Positions 29,854-40,743 of a stretch of 46,784 nucleotides of DNA are shown here, in pieces. How positions within the stretch are numbered: the stretch's first letter is position 1; each line of letters starts with the position of its first letter. The notes under the pieces were generated by a model. That model did no database searches. It was not told the origin of the DNA and worked only from the letters and a program-made list of their open reading frames with translations. This DNA comes from Pinguiococcus pyrenoidosus (taxonomy: Eukaryota > Sar > Pinguiophyceae > Pinguiochrysidales > Pinguiochrysidaceae), in NCBI GenBank assembly GCA_019677205.1, contig JAAMXY010002068.1, forward strand, positions 1 to 46,784, read 5' to 3'. The translations under genes were made by a program, and so were the position numbers.

Positions 29854-32644
29854 ATGGACGGAGACGCCGTGATGCAGCTGGCCAACGCGCTGGTGAGCAC
29901 CTTCGGGCTCATCGGGCTCGGCTACGCGGGCAGACTGCAGCTTTGGCTGGGTGAGTGCTGCGCGCCGCGCGCCGCGCGCCGCGCGCGGATCGCCGCCTGT
30001 TTGACGTGTATACCCGTGCAGGACCAGACGCCGCACCTGGAATCGGCAAGCTGTGCGGCGCTTTCGCGCTGCCGGCGCTTCTGCTCCGCTCCGTGGCGAC
30101 GGTGGATCTGCAGGCGGTGAACGCCAGTGTGGTGGGCGGCGTCTTGGTGGCGAAGTTGGTCGTGGGAGGCCTGGCGGGAGCGCTGGGCTTCTTGACGGCC
30201 AAGACCGAGGAGAAGTCGCTGGTCCGCGCCGGCATGTTTGCGCTGTTTGTCACGAACGAAGGCGCCACCGCGGTGGGCCTGCCTCTGGTGACGGCTCTGT
30301 ACGACGGCAACGACGTGGACTTCGTGGCGTACCTGTACCTTCTGGCAGCGCTTCAGTGCTGCGTCATCACGCCGATCGCGCTGGTGCTCATCGAGTTTGG
30401 GAAGCGGGGAGGCATGGTGAGCCAGGGCAGATCTGATCAGGCAGCAAGCAAACGACTTCCACCCACGGAGAACTAACTGGTCTCCTGCATGCTCACAAGG
30501 CGGTGAAGGGGGGAATGTCCGCAGTGCTCCAGGATGTCGCCGTCGAGACGCTGCTGAACCCGTTGGTGAGCGCCACGCTCTTCGGCCTGGTCATCAATGG
30601 CGCGACCTCGGCATATCTCCCGGAGGTGGTCACCATGTTTCTCGATACGCTCGGGGCGTGCTTCACCGGAGGTGTCCTGCTCCTGACGGGCATGGTCATG
30701 GTGGGCAATGCAAGGCACCTGCGGGGCCGAGGCCTCATTCTTCCGACCATCCTGTCGATCCTGAAGCTGCTTCTTATGCCCGTGGCGATGCGCTACCTCA
30801 CGTACGCAATGCTGCCGCCGCATACCGATCACAGCACCGACATCCTGAACTTTGTCTTCCTCTACGGCTCGATTCCGGCGGCGGCCTCAAGCTTGGTCAT
30901 CTCCCGCTACTTCAACGCCGAAGTGGGCCTGGTGGCGGGCAGCCTCGTCCTTTGTACGGCAGTGAGCGCTCCGCTCATGTTCATGACCAGCGTCTTGTTT
31001 AGCAACGGCGACGAAGACACCTTGTTCGACATCGTCTCGAGGGTCAGCACCTACATGCACTCGCTGGGCATCTTCGGCGCGATCTTTGTCGCAATGGGCT
31101 TGGCGCTCATGGCCTCCTGGCGAAAGTACCCGATGGCGTCGGTGTGCGTGCTCGCAGTAGTTCAGGTCGCGTTCCACACGTCGCACATCGTCTGCAACGA
31201 GGCCGGCAGCATGGATAGCTACGTGGCGACCACCTTCTTCCGGCTTCTTGCGCGGAACTACCTCTTTGGCATGGTCATGATCATGCTCCGGGACCTGCAC
31301 TGGTCTCAGAAGGCGCGGGAGGGCTGCCCGAAGGACCCGCACCAGGGCACCCTCTCGGCCATCGTGTTCATAGTTTGTACATTATACAGTCTGCTGACGT
31401 CGCTGCTTCTTTATCAACAAGTTGGAGGAGTGGAGGAAGAAGACTCGCCCGCCCTGCAATGTTGGTATCGCTTTCGGTTTGAGCAGAAGGTTCTGGACGT
31501 GGTTCTGATGTCCGTTCAGATCGCAGCACTTCTGTACGGAGCCTGGTTCGCGACCCTGTATGAGTCGCGCCTGCTGCTCGTGCAGAGGCGGGGCACGACT
31601 CAGTCCGGCCTGGATCTTGACTCGAGGCAGGCTGCGCCTTCCCAAGGCGACGAGAAGGCCGGCGGCGTCTTAGAAGAGAAGCAGACCGCAGCGAGCGGCG
31701 CTCGAATCGACGAAGGAAGGCTGGAGAAGGCCCCCGCGAGGGACACCTATGGCACGTCGGACGTCAACGCTTCCGGGCCACTGGGACGCACGAATCCGTA
31801 CCTTCACATGGGCATGGTGGCCGAGAATCTGTCCTCCGACGCATCGGCCTTGTCACGGGAGACTTCGGCAGATGACTTTAGCTCCGCGTTTCCGACACCC
31901 GCGCCGCTGGACACGTCTTTGAATCCCGTGGTGTATCCGGCCGAGGTGTCGCTGGCGAGCCCTGCAAGCTCGACCACGAGCCTGCTGCAAAGCCCCGAGT
32001 CTGGACGGCAGGTCTGTCCTGACGCCAGCTTCCGATTTCGAGTACAGATCCTGATGATCCAGCTGATCATCAGACTGATTCTGCAGCTTTGCCTCACGAT
32101 TTCCATCCTGAATTCGGAGGATATGACGGGGAGCGTGGATCAGATGCTGTTCATCTCCGTCGTGTTGGTGGATGCGCAGGGGTTTTTGACCTTCCTGGTG
32201 TTTGGCTTCCAGGACGATTATCTGAAGAAGCTCCTGTCGACGATCTCGAGCTTGGCGAATAGTTGCGTTTGCGTTGGAAAAGAAGAGGCGGACGGTGCAA
32301 CACACCAGCAGCTGCTCAGTAGGACCTTCTCTGACGGGCGCCTGTCTCAGGAAGAGCTCGCAGAGCTGGCCCAGCTTGTCTCCGAGATACGAAGCGTGAG
32401 TGGCCTCGTTCGCGTGCGAAACTGGGGCTTTCAGGGGCAGCGAGGACGCGTGGTCATCGGGAGCGACTTGGTGACCTACCTGGTGGCCAATCACTACTGC
32501 CAGAATCGCTCCGAGGCCGCGCAGCTGGGTCGCTCGCTGATGCGAGCTGGATTTCTGTTCCATGTGGAGAACGACGAAGAGTTCAAAGACGGCTACTATT
32601 TCTACGGATTGCGGCCCTCTGCTGTGGTCAGCACTGAAGAGTAA
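29854..32644 (+). CDS. GPR155/LYCHOS-like protein: PIN-like transporter + 7TM-like region + DEP domain
   Basis: Three exons (29854-29950, 30022-30416, 30500-32644) give 878 aa, very near human GPR155 (about 870 aa). The N-terminal about 360 residues are a PIN/auxin-efflux-carrier-like membrane domain with an intact core (ALFVTNEGATAVGLPLVTALY, then NPLVSATLFGL and FVFLYGSIPAAASSLVISRYF). A second set of membrane spans runs from about 390 to 740, interrupted by a Ser-rich loop of about 150 residues. The C-terminus (about 800-868) is a DEP domain (IGSDLVTYLVANHY, GRSLMRAGFLFHV, DGYYFYGL). In animals this architecture senses lysosomal cholesterol upstream of mTORC1. The same domain order here suggests an endomembrane lipid or metabolite sensor, which is inference. 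Confidence 0.9.
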
Positions 32645-32839
32645 GATGTCGATAGCGAGAGGGAAGTACATGGACAGGCCGATCATAGTTCGGCGGTTGG
32701 TGGAAGGTCCTTTTTGAATGCATAGGAAAGCAGAGTGACTGATTCGGAGCCAAGACGCGCGACCACCGAGGTCGCGCGTCCTGTGAGCGATCATCAACAA
32801 GCATCATTGCTTCACCATCCCCGGATGTGCGCTTGTTCC

Positions 32840-34532
32840 CTAGATGTTCAGCAGCTTTCTTCGTCGAAAGAACAAGCGAGAGCCCTGCTGCGCCAGGCGA
32901 AACAGGTTCCATATGATGAGGCAGCTCCAAGCGCCCTGCACACCCAGCTTCAGCTTTGCGACGAGCGTCATGCCCGCGGCGACAAATGCCGTGTTCAGGA
33001 CGTAGACCGACACCAGGAACTTGATGTCTCGACAACTGAGCAGAATCCCCTCGATGGCCACGATCAGAGGATGCGGCACGATGAGCGTGAAAAGCAGAGG
33101 CACCAGTAGAAGCATCTCCTTCGCCACGAGGGCATCATTGGTGAAGAGGGCTGGGAAGAATGTCGGCCCCACGCATGCCTGTGGATGGACGGTGATTAGT
33201 CTCCGACAACGGATTGAGAGGCAGTGCACCGCCCTCGAGCTCTTCCACAGTCGGCTTCAAGCGTCTTACCGATCCGGCGACCAGGAGGCTCAAGGCGCCA
33301 GCAAGCTTGAGGCCCTTGGCAACGAGCCCCCGCGTTGCCGCCTTCCCTTTCACGACGGCGTCGGGAAGGAACGCCTGAAACATCTGGCCAGTAGGCTCGC
33401 TAAACATGACGAAGACGAAGTAGATCCCGAGGATGACCTGATGGGCGGCCAGCGGTATCGTGCCGGCGCCAGCAGCAGCCATCGTGCACAGCGTGTAGGG
33501 GCAAAACTTGCCAAAGTTGACGAAGAAGATGGGCCCGGCAAACTTGGCAAAGGTGAACGACTCCCCCACCGATGGTGGCTTCAGGCTTATCGACTGTCCA
33601 GGCGGAACATACTTCCTGATCGCACGCAGCAGGTGGTTAACAGCATGCCGTCATCGCCAGCTCTTCCCCTGTCCTCCACGACATCCCCCCCATCCATTCC
33701 CAGTCTTCGCAAGCAAGGCGTACCTCAAGACGTTCACAAAGAGCGCGCGAGTCATAAAGTACGCGGCTACCACCTGGCTGACCGCCGTCGCAATGGCCGC
33801 ACCGGCGACGCCCTTGTCCAAGCCCCACACCAGAATCAGGTCCCCGATCGCGTTGATGACGCTGGCCAAGCCGCAGGCCTTCAGCGCGCTGATGGAGTCC
33901 TTTCCGCCCAAGCAGCCTGCCTGGGCAACCAACGTGGCCAGCGCGCACGGGATCGCCAAGGCCCGGATGCGCACATAGCTCACCCCTTCCGCTATCAATT
34001 GCGCCGGCGCGTCCGCGCCCACAAAGGCCCGAATGGCCGCGGGGGCGAAGAGCTGCAGGAGCACGGAAAACACGACGCCGAGCCCCGCGCCAATGTACAG
34101 TCCATGCACCGGCCCACGCACGATCTCCTTCTCGTCCTTGTTGGCGATGGCCCTAGCAAGAATGTTGGTGGTGGCCACGGCAAGGAAGAAGAACACGGAG
34201 GACAGCTGGTCGCAGATGGCCGTCGCCGGCCCCAGCGCTGCAAGCTCGTTGGGGCTCTTGGCGAAGTTGCCGACGAAGGCCGTGTCGATGAGCGACAGCA
34301 GCGGGTTGCACAGGTAGATGCCCAACGTGGGCAGGCTGAAGCGGATGATCTGGCCCATGGAGGGCTCGTTGGCGCTCTCCGCGGGCTTGGGAACCTCCAC
34401 TTCGTCTGCCGGGCCGGCCAGCTGGGAGGCCAACAGGGGGCTTCCAAGGCGAGGCAGGCCGCGGGGCAGCGCCCGCAGGGCATGGGCACTGCCGAAGGCT
34501 AGAAACACGAGGGCGGCGCTGTGGACCCTCAT
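32840..34532 (-). CDS. Plastid-type MATE carrier (EDS5/DTX47-like)
   Basis: Three exons (34532-33724, 33615-33270, 33178-32840) give 497 aa with about 12 membrane spans, the normal MATE size. Residues 1-18 form a signal-peptide-like segment ending GSAHA, followed by Leu19 and a basic stretch, so plastid import through a secondary plastid is likely. The first half is strongly EDS5-like: NPLLSLIDTAFVGN, ELAALGPATAICDQLS, FLAVATTNILAR. In plants EDS5 sits in the chloroplast envelope and exports salicylate or a precursor; other members move unrelated organic compounds, so the substrate here is open. The intron at 33616-33723 has a TTAAC branch-like site. It is downstream of, and on the same strand as, the DUF1664 gene (308 nt apart), one of only two tandem pairs in the window. 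Confidence 0.9.
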
Positions 34533-34840
34533 GGCTCGGTGGCGGAGGCGCGAGGCTGGCGCTTGAGAGCGCCCAGATGCGTACGTTCGTTGCGCTGGAT
34601 CGATAGTGATTGAAGAAGCCGTTGACGCCGCACGCCGAAGGCGTCCTCTCGCGCCACTGCAGCTGAGGAGCAGGCTCCGCGTCTTGGTGGATGCTGGCTC
34701 GGGGGTGGCGTGCGAGCGGGGGAATCGTAAAGGGGAGATCGAACAGCTTTGGTCCGAGGAAGCGACGAGCAAAGGAGGTTCTTGACGCACACCTTGTCGA
34801 CACAAAAAGAAACGGACTGCGCCAGGCGACGCATCATCGA
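34533..34840. promoter_or_regulatory. Promoter region of the MATE gene
   Basis: These 308 nt lie between the DUF1664 stop and the MATE start, both on the minus strand. They should hold the DUF1664 3' UTR and the MATE promoter. No motif stands out. Confidence 0.35.
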
Positions 34841-36069
34841 CTACGAGTTCATCAAGTTCTGGCTGCTGCTGTTGATCATGCCGATCAGCGCGTCAAAGTC
34901 CGACTCCGCACGACGCTGCGGCGTGAGCCGTTTGCGCCTGCCGGCATGCTTCGGCTGCAGATCCCCGTGGGAGCTCGAGCGACCTCTCGCCTGACGCTGC
35001 AGGCCTTTGAGCGTCTCACACAGGTCGCGAGGGAGCGCCTCCGGCCTGTTCTCGATCTCCTCAACCGAGCTCGGCCGCAGGGCACCACGGCCAGGCTGGC
35101 GCGACTCGGCGAGCGGTTGCACAGGCACGATCGTGGGAGCCACATTCTCCTGAGGCACCGAGTTGGTGAGAGACAGCGTCGTCCGGGCCTGCTGCAGCAG
35201 CTCGCGATTGTTAGCGTTGCCCCCCTCGTTCGCCTCAAAGCGCTCAATGAAGGCGTTCATCTGCTGCAGGAGGTTCGCGCGCCGCTCCGAGTTGGCCGCC
35301 GGGGAGTTCTCGTCCAGCTGGCCCATGCGAAAGAGCTGCGAGATGACGGCGCAGAGCAGGTACACGCCCCGCGTGGTGACTTCATGATGGTCAACGAGGC
35401 TGTCCAGCTGCGCCTGCATCTCAACCAGCAAGTCGTCCACTCTCTGGACGTCATCTGCGATCCTGAGCACCCGGCTGTCCACGAGCTTGACGTTCGCGCC
35501 CATCTCCCTCTGCGCGTCCGAGAGGCGAAGGACGCTGTCGTCCACTTTCTGGACCTTGTCGGTGAGCTCCCCACGCAGCGTGACGACCGCCTTCTTCAGA
35601 TGGTCGATGCTGCCGGCGATGCTCTTCTGCGCAATCTTGAAGGTCGCCTTGCTCACCCAGCCCAAGTCCTTGAGAGACACGCCCTTGGCGTACGCGGCCG
35701 CAGACCCCAGCCCCACCACCGTAAGGAAGAACACCACGGAGCCGCGCTTGCCGTCCGACCCGGTCACTACGGTCACCCCGGCACTGCTCTGCCCCTTCAC
35801 CGCCTCGCCCAGCAGCTGCACTTGCAGAGCGAGGCCTTGCAGGCTCAGGTCATCCGCGGCAGCGGCGCTCCGCTCGAAACTGAAGGGGTTCGGGAGCAGC
35901 GGCAGAAGCTTCCAAACAAGCTCCGACCCGCCGTTCGTCGCTGTAGGAAAGCCAGCACAAGCGTTTTTGGTGAGGCCTCGAGCGCTTCCTGAGCCGTGGG
36001 ATAGCGAAGCAGCTCACCTACTGCGGCGCCAGCCGCGGAAGCACATGCTAAACGTAGGACACCGGACAT
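34841..36069 (-). CDS. DUF1664-family membrane/coiled-coil protein
   Basis: Two exons (36069-36018 and 35940-34841, 77-nt intron, phase 1) give 383 aa. The order of parts fits the plant DUF1664 family. An N-terminal region (LSLQGLALQVQLLGEAVKG) is followed by TVVTGSDGKRG and a hydrophobic span, VVFFLTVVGLGSAAAYAKG. Next come GVSLKDLGWVSKATF and a long coiled coil (about 140-230) ending near GVYLLCAVISQL. The last 150 residues are polar and basic. The family is uncharacterised; some plant members are predicted to be in plastids or mitochondria. The N-terminus MSGVLRLACASAAGAAVG is weakly presequence-like. It shares a 304-nt divergent promoter with the coiled-coil gene. Confidence 0.85.
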
Positions 36070-36373
36070 GGTACTCTCTTGCGTCCCACCAGACGCGCGC
36101 GCGCTCCACTCTCGACGCTTCGCCTTCCCACTTCCTCTCCGGAGTGCACCGGCGCCACAGCGGAGACAGTCGCCTCGCGCGCGGAACTCGGCGGCGCAAA
36201 CGGCGACAGCTGACAGCGATCGCTTTGGACTAACGGTCAACTTTGTGCCCTGCTTATCATTATCGATTCTGATATCTAATACATATCGATATGGATCACC
36301 ATTCTGAGAACGGCAAAAGATCGTTTCAAAAAAACCCTCCGAAGCGCTTTTGGCGCCAAAAGAAACGCGCGAA
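36070..36373. promoter_or_regulatory. Bidirectional promoter, DUF1664 / coiled-coil gene
   Basis: These 304 nt contain an AT-rich patch at about 36250-36298 with the palindrome ATATCGATAT, and the 16-nt palindrome at 36347-36362. The ATATCGATAT word also occurs in the AT-rich island upstream of the RBR gene. Confidence 0.5.
36347..36362. promoter_or_regulatory. E2F/DP-like 16-nt palindrome
   Basis: CTTTTGGCGCCAAAAG is a perfect palindrome ending 11 nt before the ATG of the coiled-coil gene. Its core is identical to the element before EBP2. Confidence 0.55.
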
Positions 36374-38245
36374 ATGGCGCAGTCGGCACTGCTGATGAAG
36401 GAGAAGCTGGCGCATGCGGACGAGAGCCGCACGTGGACTGCGCAGAGGCTGCGCATGCAGCAGAGCTATGAGCGGCAGAACGAAGAGCTGCGCAGACACC
36501 GCGGGATGCTAAAGAAAGTGGAAACTGCGCTGGAAAAGGCGCAAAAGAACGTGGACTGCACCAGAAAACAGCGGTAATTCGCCGCCAAATTCCTCTGTTT
36601 CCTTCCGCTGTTCTCACTTCTCCACCTGGTAGAGATGCGTTGGCGATGAAGGTGGACGAATGGAGGGGATACGCGTTGGCGCTGGAGAACAAGATCTCTT
36701 CCGGTCTCCACTTCGACAGTCTGGCCCCTCAGAACCGCTTGCTGCGCCAGCGAGCTCAAAGCCTGGAGAACCAGTTGGGCGAGCTTTCGGCCATCAAGTC
36801 CGCCCTGAGAGCAGAGGTCTCCCAAAAAGACAAGGAGCTGCGGATCCTCGCGAGGGCGCTGGAGATCCACGCCGAGGAGCTCGGGATCCGCGTGGACGAC
36901 TCCACGGAGAGGAACCGCAAGGGTAAGGTGCTTCGGGCCGTCGCGGAAGCCAGGGAGGAGTGCCAGCAGCTCGCTGTGGAGATGGGCGTCCATGTCCAGG
37001 TACCGCCATGGCTCGCAAGAGACTTGGCTTTGACGGCATCTTGCAGCATCTAAATCACGGCAATCTCATAGGAGAAGGACGCACTCAAGGCTGAAGCGGA
37101 CGCACTACGCTTGGCTCTAGAGCAGAAGGAAATGGAGCTCGTCGCGGCGAAGGAGACGATGGATAGAATGCAGCAGAAGAACCATGAGGACCGCGACGCT
37201 CGTGAGCGCGCGGTTCAGCTGGAGCGCAGCGCGACGGCGGACAGAGAGAAGATGCAGGCTCAGCTGGAAATCGCGATGCGAGAAGCCAAGGTTGCAAGGG
37301 AAGCTGCTGCGGTGAGCGAGAAGGCGATGTTGCAAAGTTCCGAAGCCTTCATGGACGAGAAGCAGCAACTCCAGAAGTCCCTGGAGGTACCACCCCATCC
37401 TTCGTCGCGTGGCTCTTCGCTCCGCTGCGACCTTCGCCCTGACCAGATGAACTGTTCCACAGGAGGCTACAAAGAAGGCGGAAGCGATTGAGGAGAAGCG
37501 CGCAAGTACAGCTACCGTGACGGAGGTGCTGCAGCGACAGATCGTCGAGTTGGCGAACGAGAAGAAGAGCGCGCAAGCCGAGGTGGAACGCCAAAGCCAG
37601 GAGCTCAAGAGACTGAAAGATCGGGTGCTCGTCCTGCAAAAGTTTGAGGTGGAAGCAGCCAAACTACGCCGGGACTATGAAATGGAGAAAAGCAGAGTGG
37701 CTCGCGCTAAGTCGAGCGAGAGGACAGCGATTGAGGAGGTGGCGCAGGCAACGGCCGACTTGAAGAAGGCCTGCGAGGAGAGGGATGCCGCGCTCCAAGC
37801 GCTACAGCAAGCGGTGAACTATGGGGCGCAGCAAAGCATGGAGACCGAGAAGATGGCGAAATCGCGCTCGGTTGCTCAGGACGAGCTCCAGAAGTCGCAA
37901 GCGAGCAAGGCCGTCCTGCAACGGGCGTTGCTTGATCAGCTGGGAGAGCTCCGTGCGGCGCTAAGCGAAGAGAGGTACGCGAAGTCGTCCACTAGGGGTT
38001 CATCTTTTTGGGGTGCCTTTGTGTAGTACGCAACTGATGACGCGTCGCTCGGCAGAGCTGCACGGCTGGAGGCCGAGGCCGCGAGGGATTCGGCGCGAGC
38101 GATGATGGCGCCCACGTCTTTGCAGCAAGGATCCGGGAGCGCTGCGAAGGAGGACGACACAGTGGCAAGCGAGCTCAATGAAAGCTTTGGCAATGACGAC
38201 GTCTTGGACATTAGCCTGGAAGATCTAGCAGCCCCAGCTCGGTAG
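36374..38245 (+). CDS. Long coiled-coil protein, 527 aa
   Basis: Five exons (36374-36573, 36633-36999, 37072-37386, 37463-37974, 38056-38245) join in phase. Almost the whole protein is heptad-rich alpha-helix (for example EALRKH-free stretches such as LERSATADREKMQAQLEIAM and ELKRLKDRVLVLQKFEVEA). A short acidic C-terminal tail reads ELNESFGNDDVLDISLEDL. No other domain is seen. Such proteins are usually centrosomal, basal-body, Golgi or tether components; the tail might be a peptide docking site. The start ATG has good context (GAAATGG). A TTG-initiated extension would run through the promoter palindrome and is rejected. Confidence 0.8.
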
Positions 38246-38376
38246 TTCGGGTCTTTGGCAAGTGATGCGAAAAGCATGAAACAGACGGGCCACAGGCGGA
38301 ATCTCCTCGATTCTTCTGAGCGCCGGCGACAACGAGACGTGAGCCAGTGCCTCGCATTTCACAGCGTCCTGGATCC

Positions 38377-40743
38377 TCAGAAGGATTCGAAGATGCTCTG
38401 GTCTCCAAGATACACAGGAACGTCGTCGTCCTCATCATACGGATCAAAATTAGAAGCGTCCAGCGGATGCGAGATGGGAGGCCTATACGGCGCGGGAATC
38501 TGCCTGTCGACGAGCGCGGCAAAGTCTGTGCTGCCGAAGAAGCGGTGATCGGTGATGTCCTTGATGCCTCCGCTAAGGCTCCCCAGTCTCAGCGAAGGAT
38601 TCGGATGCAAGAGCTTGCGACACAGATCCTTCGCCTCGAAGTCAAGCTCCGGCGGGAAGTGCAGCGATACCGAGCTGTTCAGAATTCTCCTAAACGTCTC
38701 CGATTGATCCGAGTGCTGGAAGGGCGTGCGGCGGGTAAAGAGCTCGAAGATCAGGCAGCCGAAAGCCCAGTAGTCCACGCTTTTGTCGTGCCCCGCCGAG
38801 AGGATGAGCTCTGGCGCCAAATACTCCGGTGTGCCGCACAGCGTGAATGTCTTCATGAATGCCCGACCTTTCTCAACGTACGGGATCTGCTTCGCGAATC
38901 CGAAGTCGATGACCTTCACGTATCCGCAGTCATCCATCATCAAGTTCTCTGGTTTGAGATCGCGGTAGGCGATCCCTTGGCCGTGGATGTGCTCGAAGGC
39001 CGCGACGACGCAAGAGGCATAGAAGCAGGCCGTCCTCGTATCGAAGCCCTGCAGCGGCGTCCGCGGAATCACCGCCTTCTCGTAAATGTACGTCCACAGC
39101 TCGCCCCCTTGCACGAACTCGATGAGCATGAACAGCTCGTTGGGATGGTTGAAGGTCTGCACGAGCTCCAGCACGAGCGGGTGCTTGCACTGCACCAGGT
39201 AGTTCTTCTCGTTGAGCACGTTGCGCTCTTGTCGGCTCTCCGCGATTTGCGACTTCTTGAGGCGTTTTAGGGCAAACACATTCTTCGTGCCGCGGTGCTG
39301 CACCAGCCTGACTCGACCGAAGGTCCCCGTTCCCAAGGTCTGAAGGACGCGAAGGTCTTTGAACGCGACGCCCTCGCCACCGGCGCCCTGCGTCTCAGGC
39401 ACCGCGCCCCGCTCTGCAGGGAAGAAGTTGTCGTGGCGACGCATCACGAGGGTGTTTCGCTCGTCGCGACGATCGCTCTCGCGCTGCAAAATGCTCTGGA
39501 GGGGCCCGAGGAGGTTCTCGAAATCGGCGCGGGTCAGCACAAGGCACTCAACGGCGCCATTCGCAACGACGTCCGCGCTTCGCGGCTCGTTGCGGAGAAG
39601 CGCCCTCTCTCCGAAGTATTCGTGGTGGCCCAGCTTCGTGACCTCCTTTCTGACGCCTTTTTCGCTCCGATGGCAGATGACTTCGCCTTGGGACACGATG
39701 AAGAACTGATTCCCCACGTCGCCCTGGCAGATGATCCTCTCTCCGTCTTTGTAGTCCGTGACCCTCATGACGTCGGCCACGCCATCTAGCTCCTCTTCAG
39801 TGAGGTTGGTCAGCAGGGGAACGCTCTTCAGCAGGCGAATCCGCATGAGGCGTCCGAGCTTGCTCTGCAGGGGCCCGAGCAAGAGAATGAAGTCCTCTCG
39901 GTTCAGCGTCAGGCACTTCACCGACGTCAGCGCCACGACGTTGGCATGTCTCGGTTCGTCGAGGATCAGCGCCATCTCCCCGAAGTAGTCCTTGGAAGAC
40001 AGCGACAGCAAGTGGACTTCCTTTCCGGCCTGCTCGTGGGTGCATTGTACCTCCCCCTCCATGACGATGTAGAACTTGTCGCCTCGCTCCCCCTGCCGAA
40101 GGATGAAGGCGCCGGGCGGGTATCGCTCTTCTTTCAACGCACCCGCCACGCGGGTGAGCTGCTCGTGCGACAGCGGCTTGAGCAGCGGCACGTTGGCCAG
40201 GAACTCGCAACACTGCATCGCACGAGAGGACGCGGTCGTGGCCAGCACGGTACGGAAGTTGTGGAGACTCAACGACCACAGGACGCATTGCATGGTCGTG
40301 GTGACCGTCGCCGCCCGAGGGGCCCGGTACATGAGCGCCAGTTCTCCAAAGGAGCTGCCACGGTAGCATTCGGCCACCAGGACTCCGTCCACAGAGACGT
40401 CGCAGTGGCCGGACTCCACCACGAAGAAGTCGGTCCCTTCCTCCCCTTGCGTAATCACCTTCTCGTTGGGGCCCTTGAGGACGCGTGTCATGGCGGCCAG
40501 CACGTCGTTCAGGTCCTCCGCGCCGAGCTCCTGGAACATAAAGTGCTTCCGAAGGGCCTCCTTGAGAACACCGGTCGTCTCGCGGCTCTTGGGAACGGCC
40601 GGGAAGCACGACCTGTCCACCGTGGCGAAGTTGGTGGGATCGTTGTAGATCTGCTGGCGTCGCTTGGACGCTTCCTTGGGCTTGGCCTTGGCGCCCTTGC
40701 GCCCGTCCAGGCCCAAGAGCCGCCTGGCATACTGCGCCGACAT
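38377..40743 (-). CDS. cGMP-dependent-protein-kinase-like AGC kinase with three cyclic-nucleotide-binding domains
   Basis: One exon, 788 aa from ATG 40743 (a GTG three codons upstream is not needed). Three cNBDs occupy about 65-170, 185-295 and 305-415. Their phosphate-binding cassettes are FGELALMYRAPRAATV (132-147), FGEMALILDEPRHANV (254-269) and FGERALLRNEPRSADV (377-392). Glu and Arg are kept in all three, but the Thr that favours cGMP is kept only in the first; Asn and Asp replace it in the others. The kinase domain (about 460-720) has GTGTFG, FALKRL, YRDLKPEN, DFG (614-616) and the activation loop TFTLCGTPEYLAPE. Multi-cNBD PKGs are typical of alveolates and other protists with flagella. 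Ligand identity needs testing. Confidence 0.93.
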   Translation of the reverse strand: MSAQYARRLLGLDGRKGAKAKPKEASKRRQQIYNDPTNFATVDRSCFPAVPKSRETTGVLKEALRKHFMFQELGAEDLNDVLAAMTRVLKGPNEKVITQGEEGTDFFVVESGHCDVSVDGVLVAECYRGSSFGELALMYRAPRAATVTTTMQCVLWSLSLHNFRTVLATTASSRAMQCCEFLANVPLLKPLSHEQLTRVAGALKEERYPPGAFILRQGERGDKFYIVMEGEVQCTHEQAGKEVHLLSLSSKDYFGEMALILDEPRHANVVALTSVKCLTLNREDFILLLGPLQSKLGRLMRIRLLKSVPLLTNLTEEELDGVADVMRVTDYKDGERIICQGDVGNQFFIVSQGEVICHRSEKGVRKEVTKLGHHEYFGERALLRNEPRSADVVANGAVECLVLTRADFENLLGPLQSILQRESDRRDERNTLVMRRHDNFFPAERGAVPETQGAGGEGVAFKDLRVLQTLGTGTFGRVRLVQHRGTKNVFALKRLKKSQIAESRQERNVLNEKNYLVQCKHPLVLELVQTFNHPNELFMLIEFVQGGELWTYIYEKAVIPRTPLQGFDTRTACFYASCVVAAFEHIHGQGIAYRDLKPENLMMDDCGYVKVIDFGFAKQIPYVEKGRAFMKTFTLCGTPEYLAPELILSAGHDKSVDYWAFGCLIFELFTRRTPFQHSDQSETFRRILNSSVSLHFPPELDFEAKDLCRKLLHPNPSLRLGSLSGGIKDITDHRFFGSTDFAALVDRQIPAPYRPPISHPLDASNFDPYDEDDDVPVYLGDQSIFESF

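Noticed and set aside
33021-34502. 493-codon plus-strand open frame over the MATE gene
   Set aside because: Antisense shadow of a well-conserved carrier; its protein is a low-complexity Arg/Gln/His mixture.
34691-35992. 433-codon plus-strand open frame over DUF1664
   Set aside because: Antisense shadow; Arg/Leu/His-rich composition with no family resemblance.
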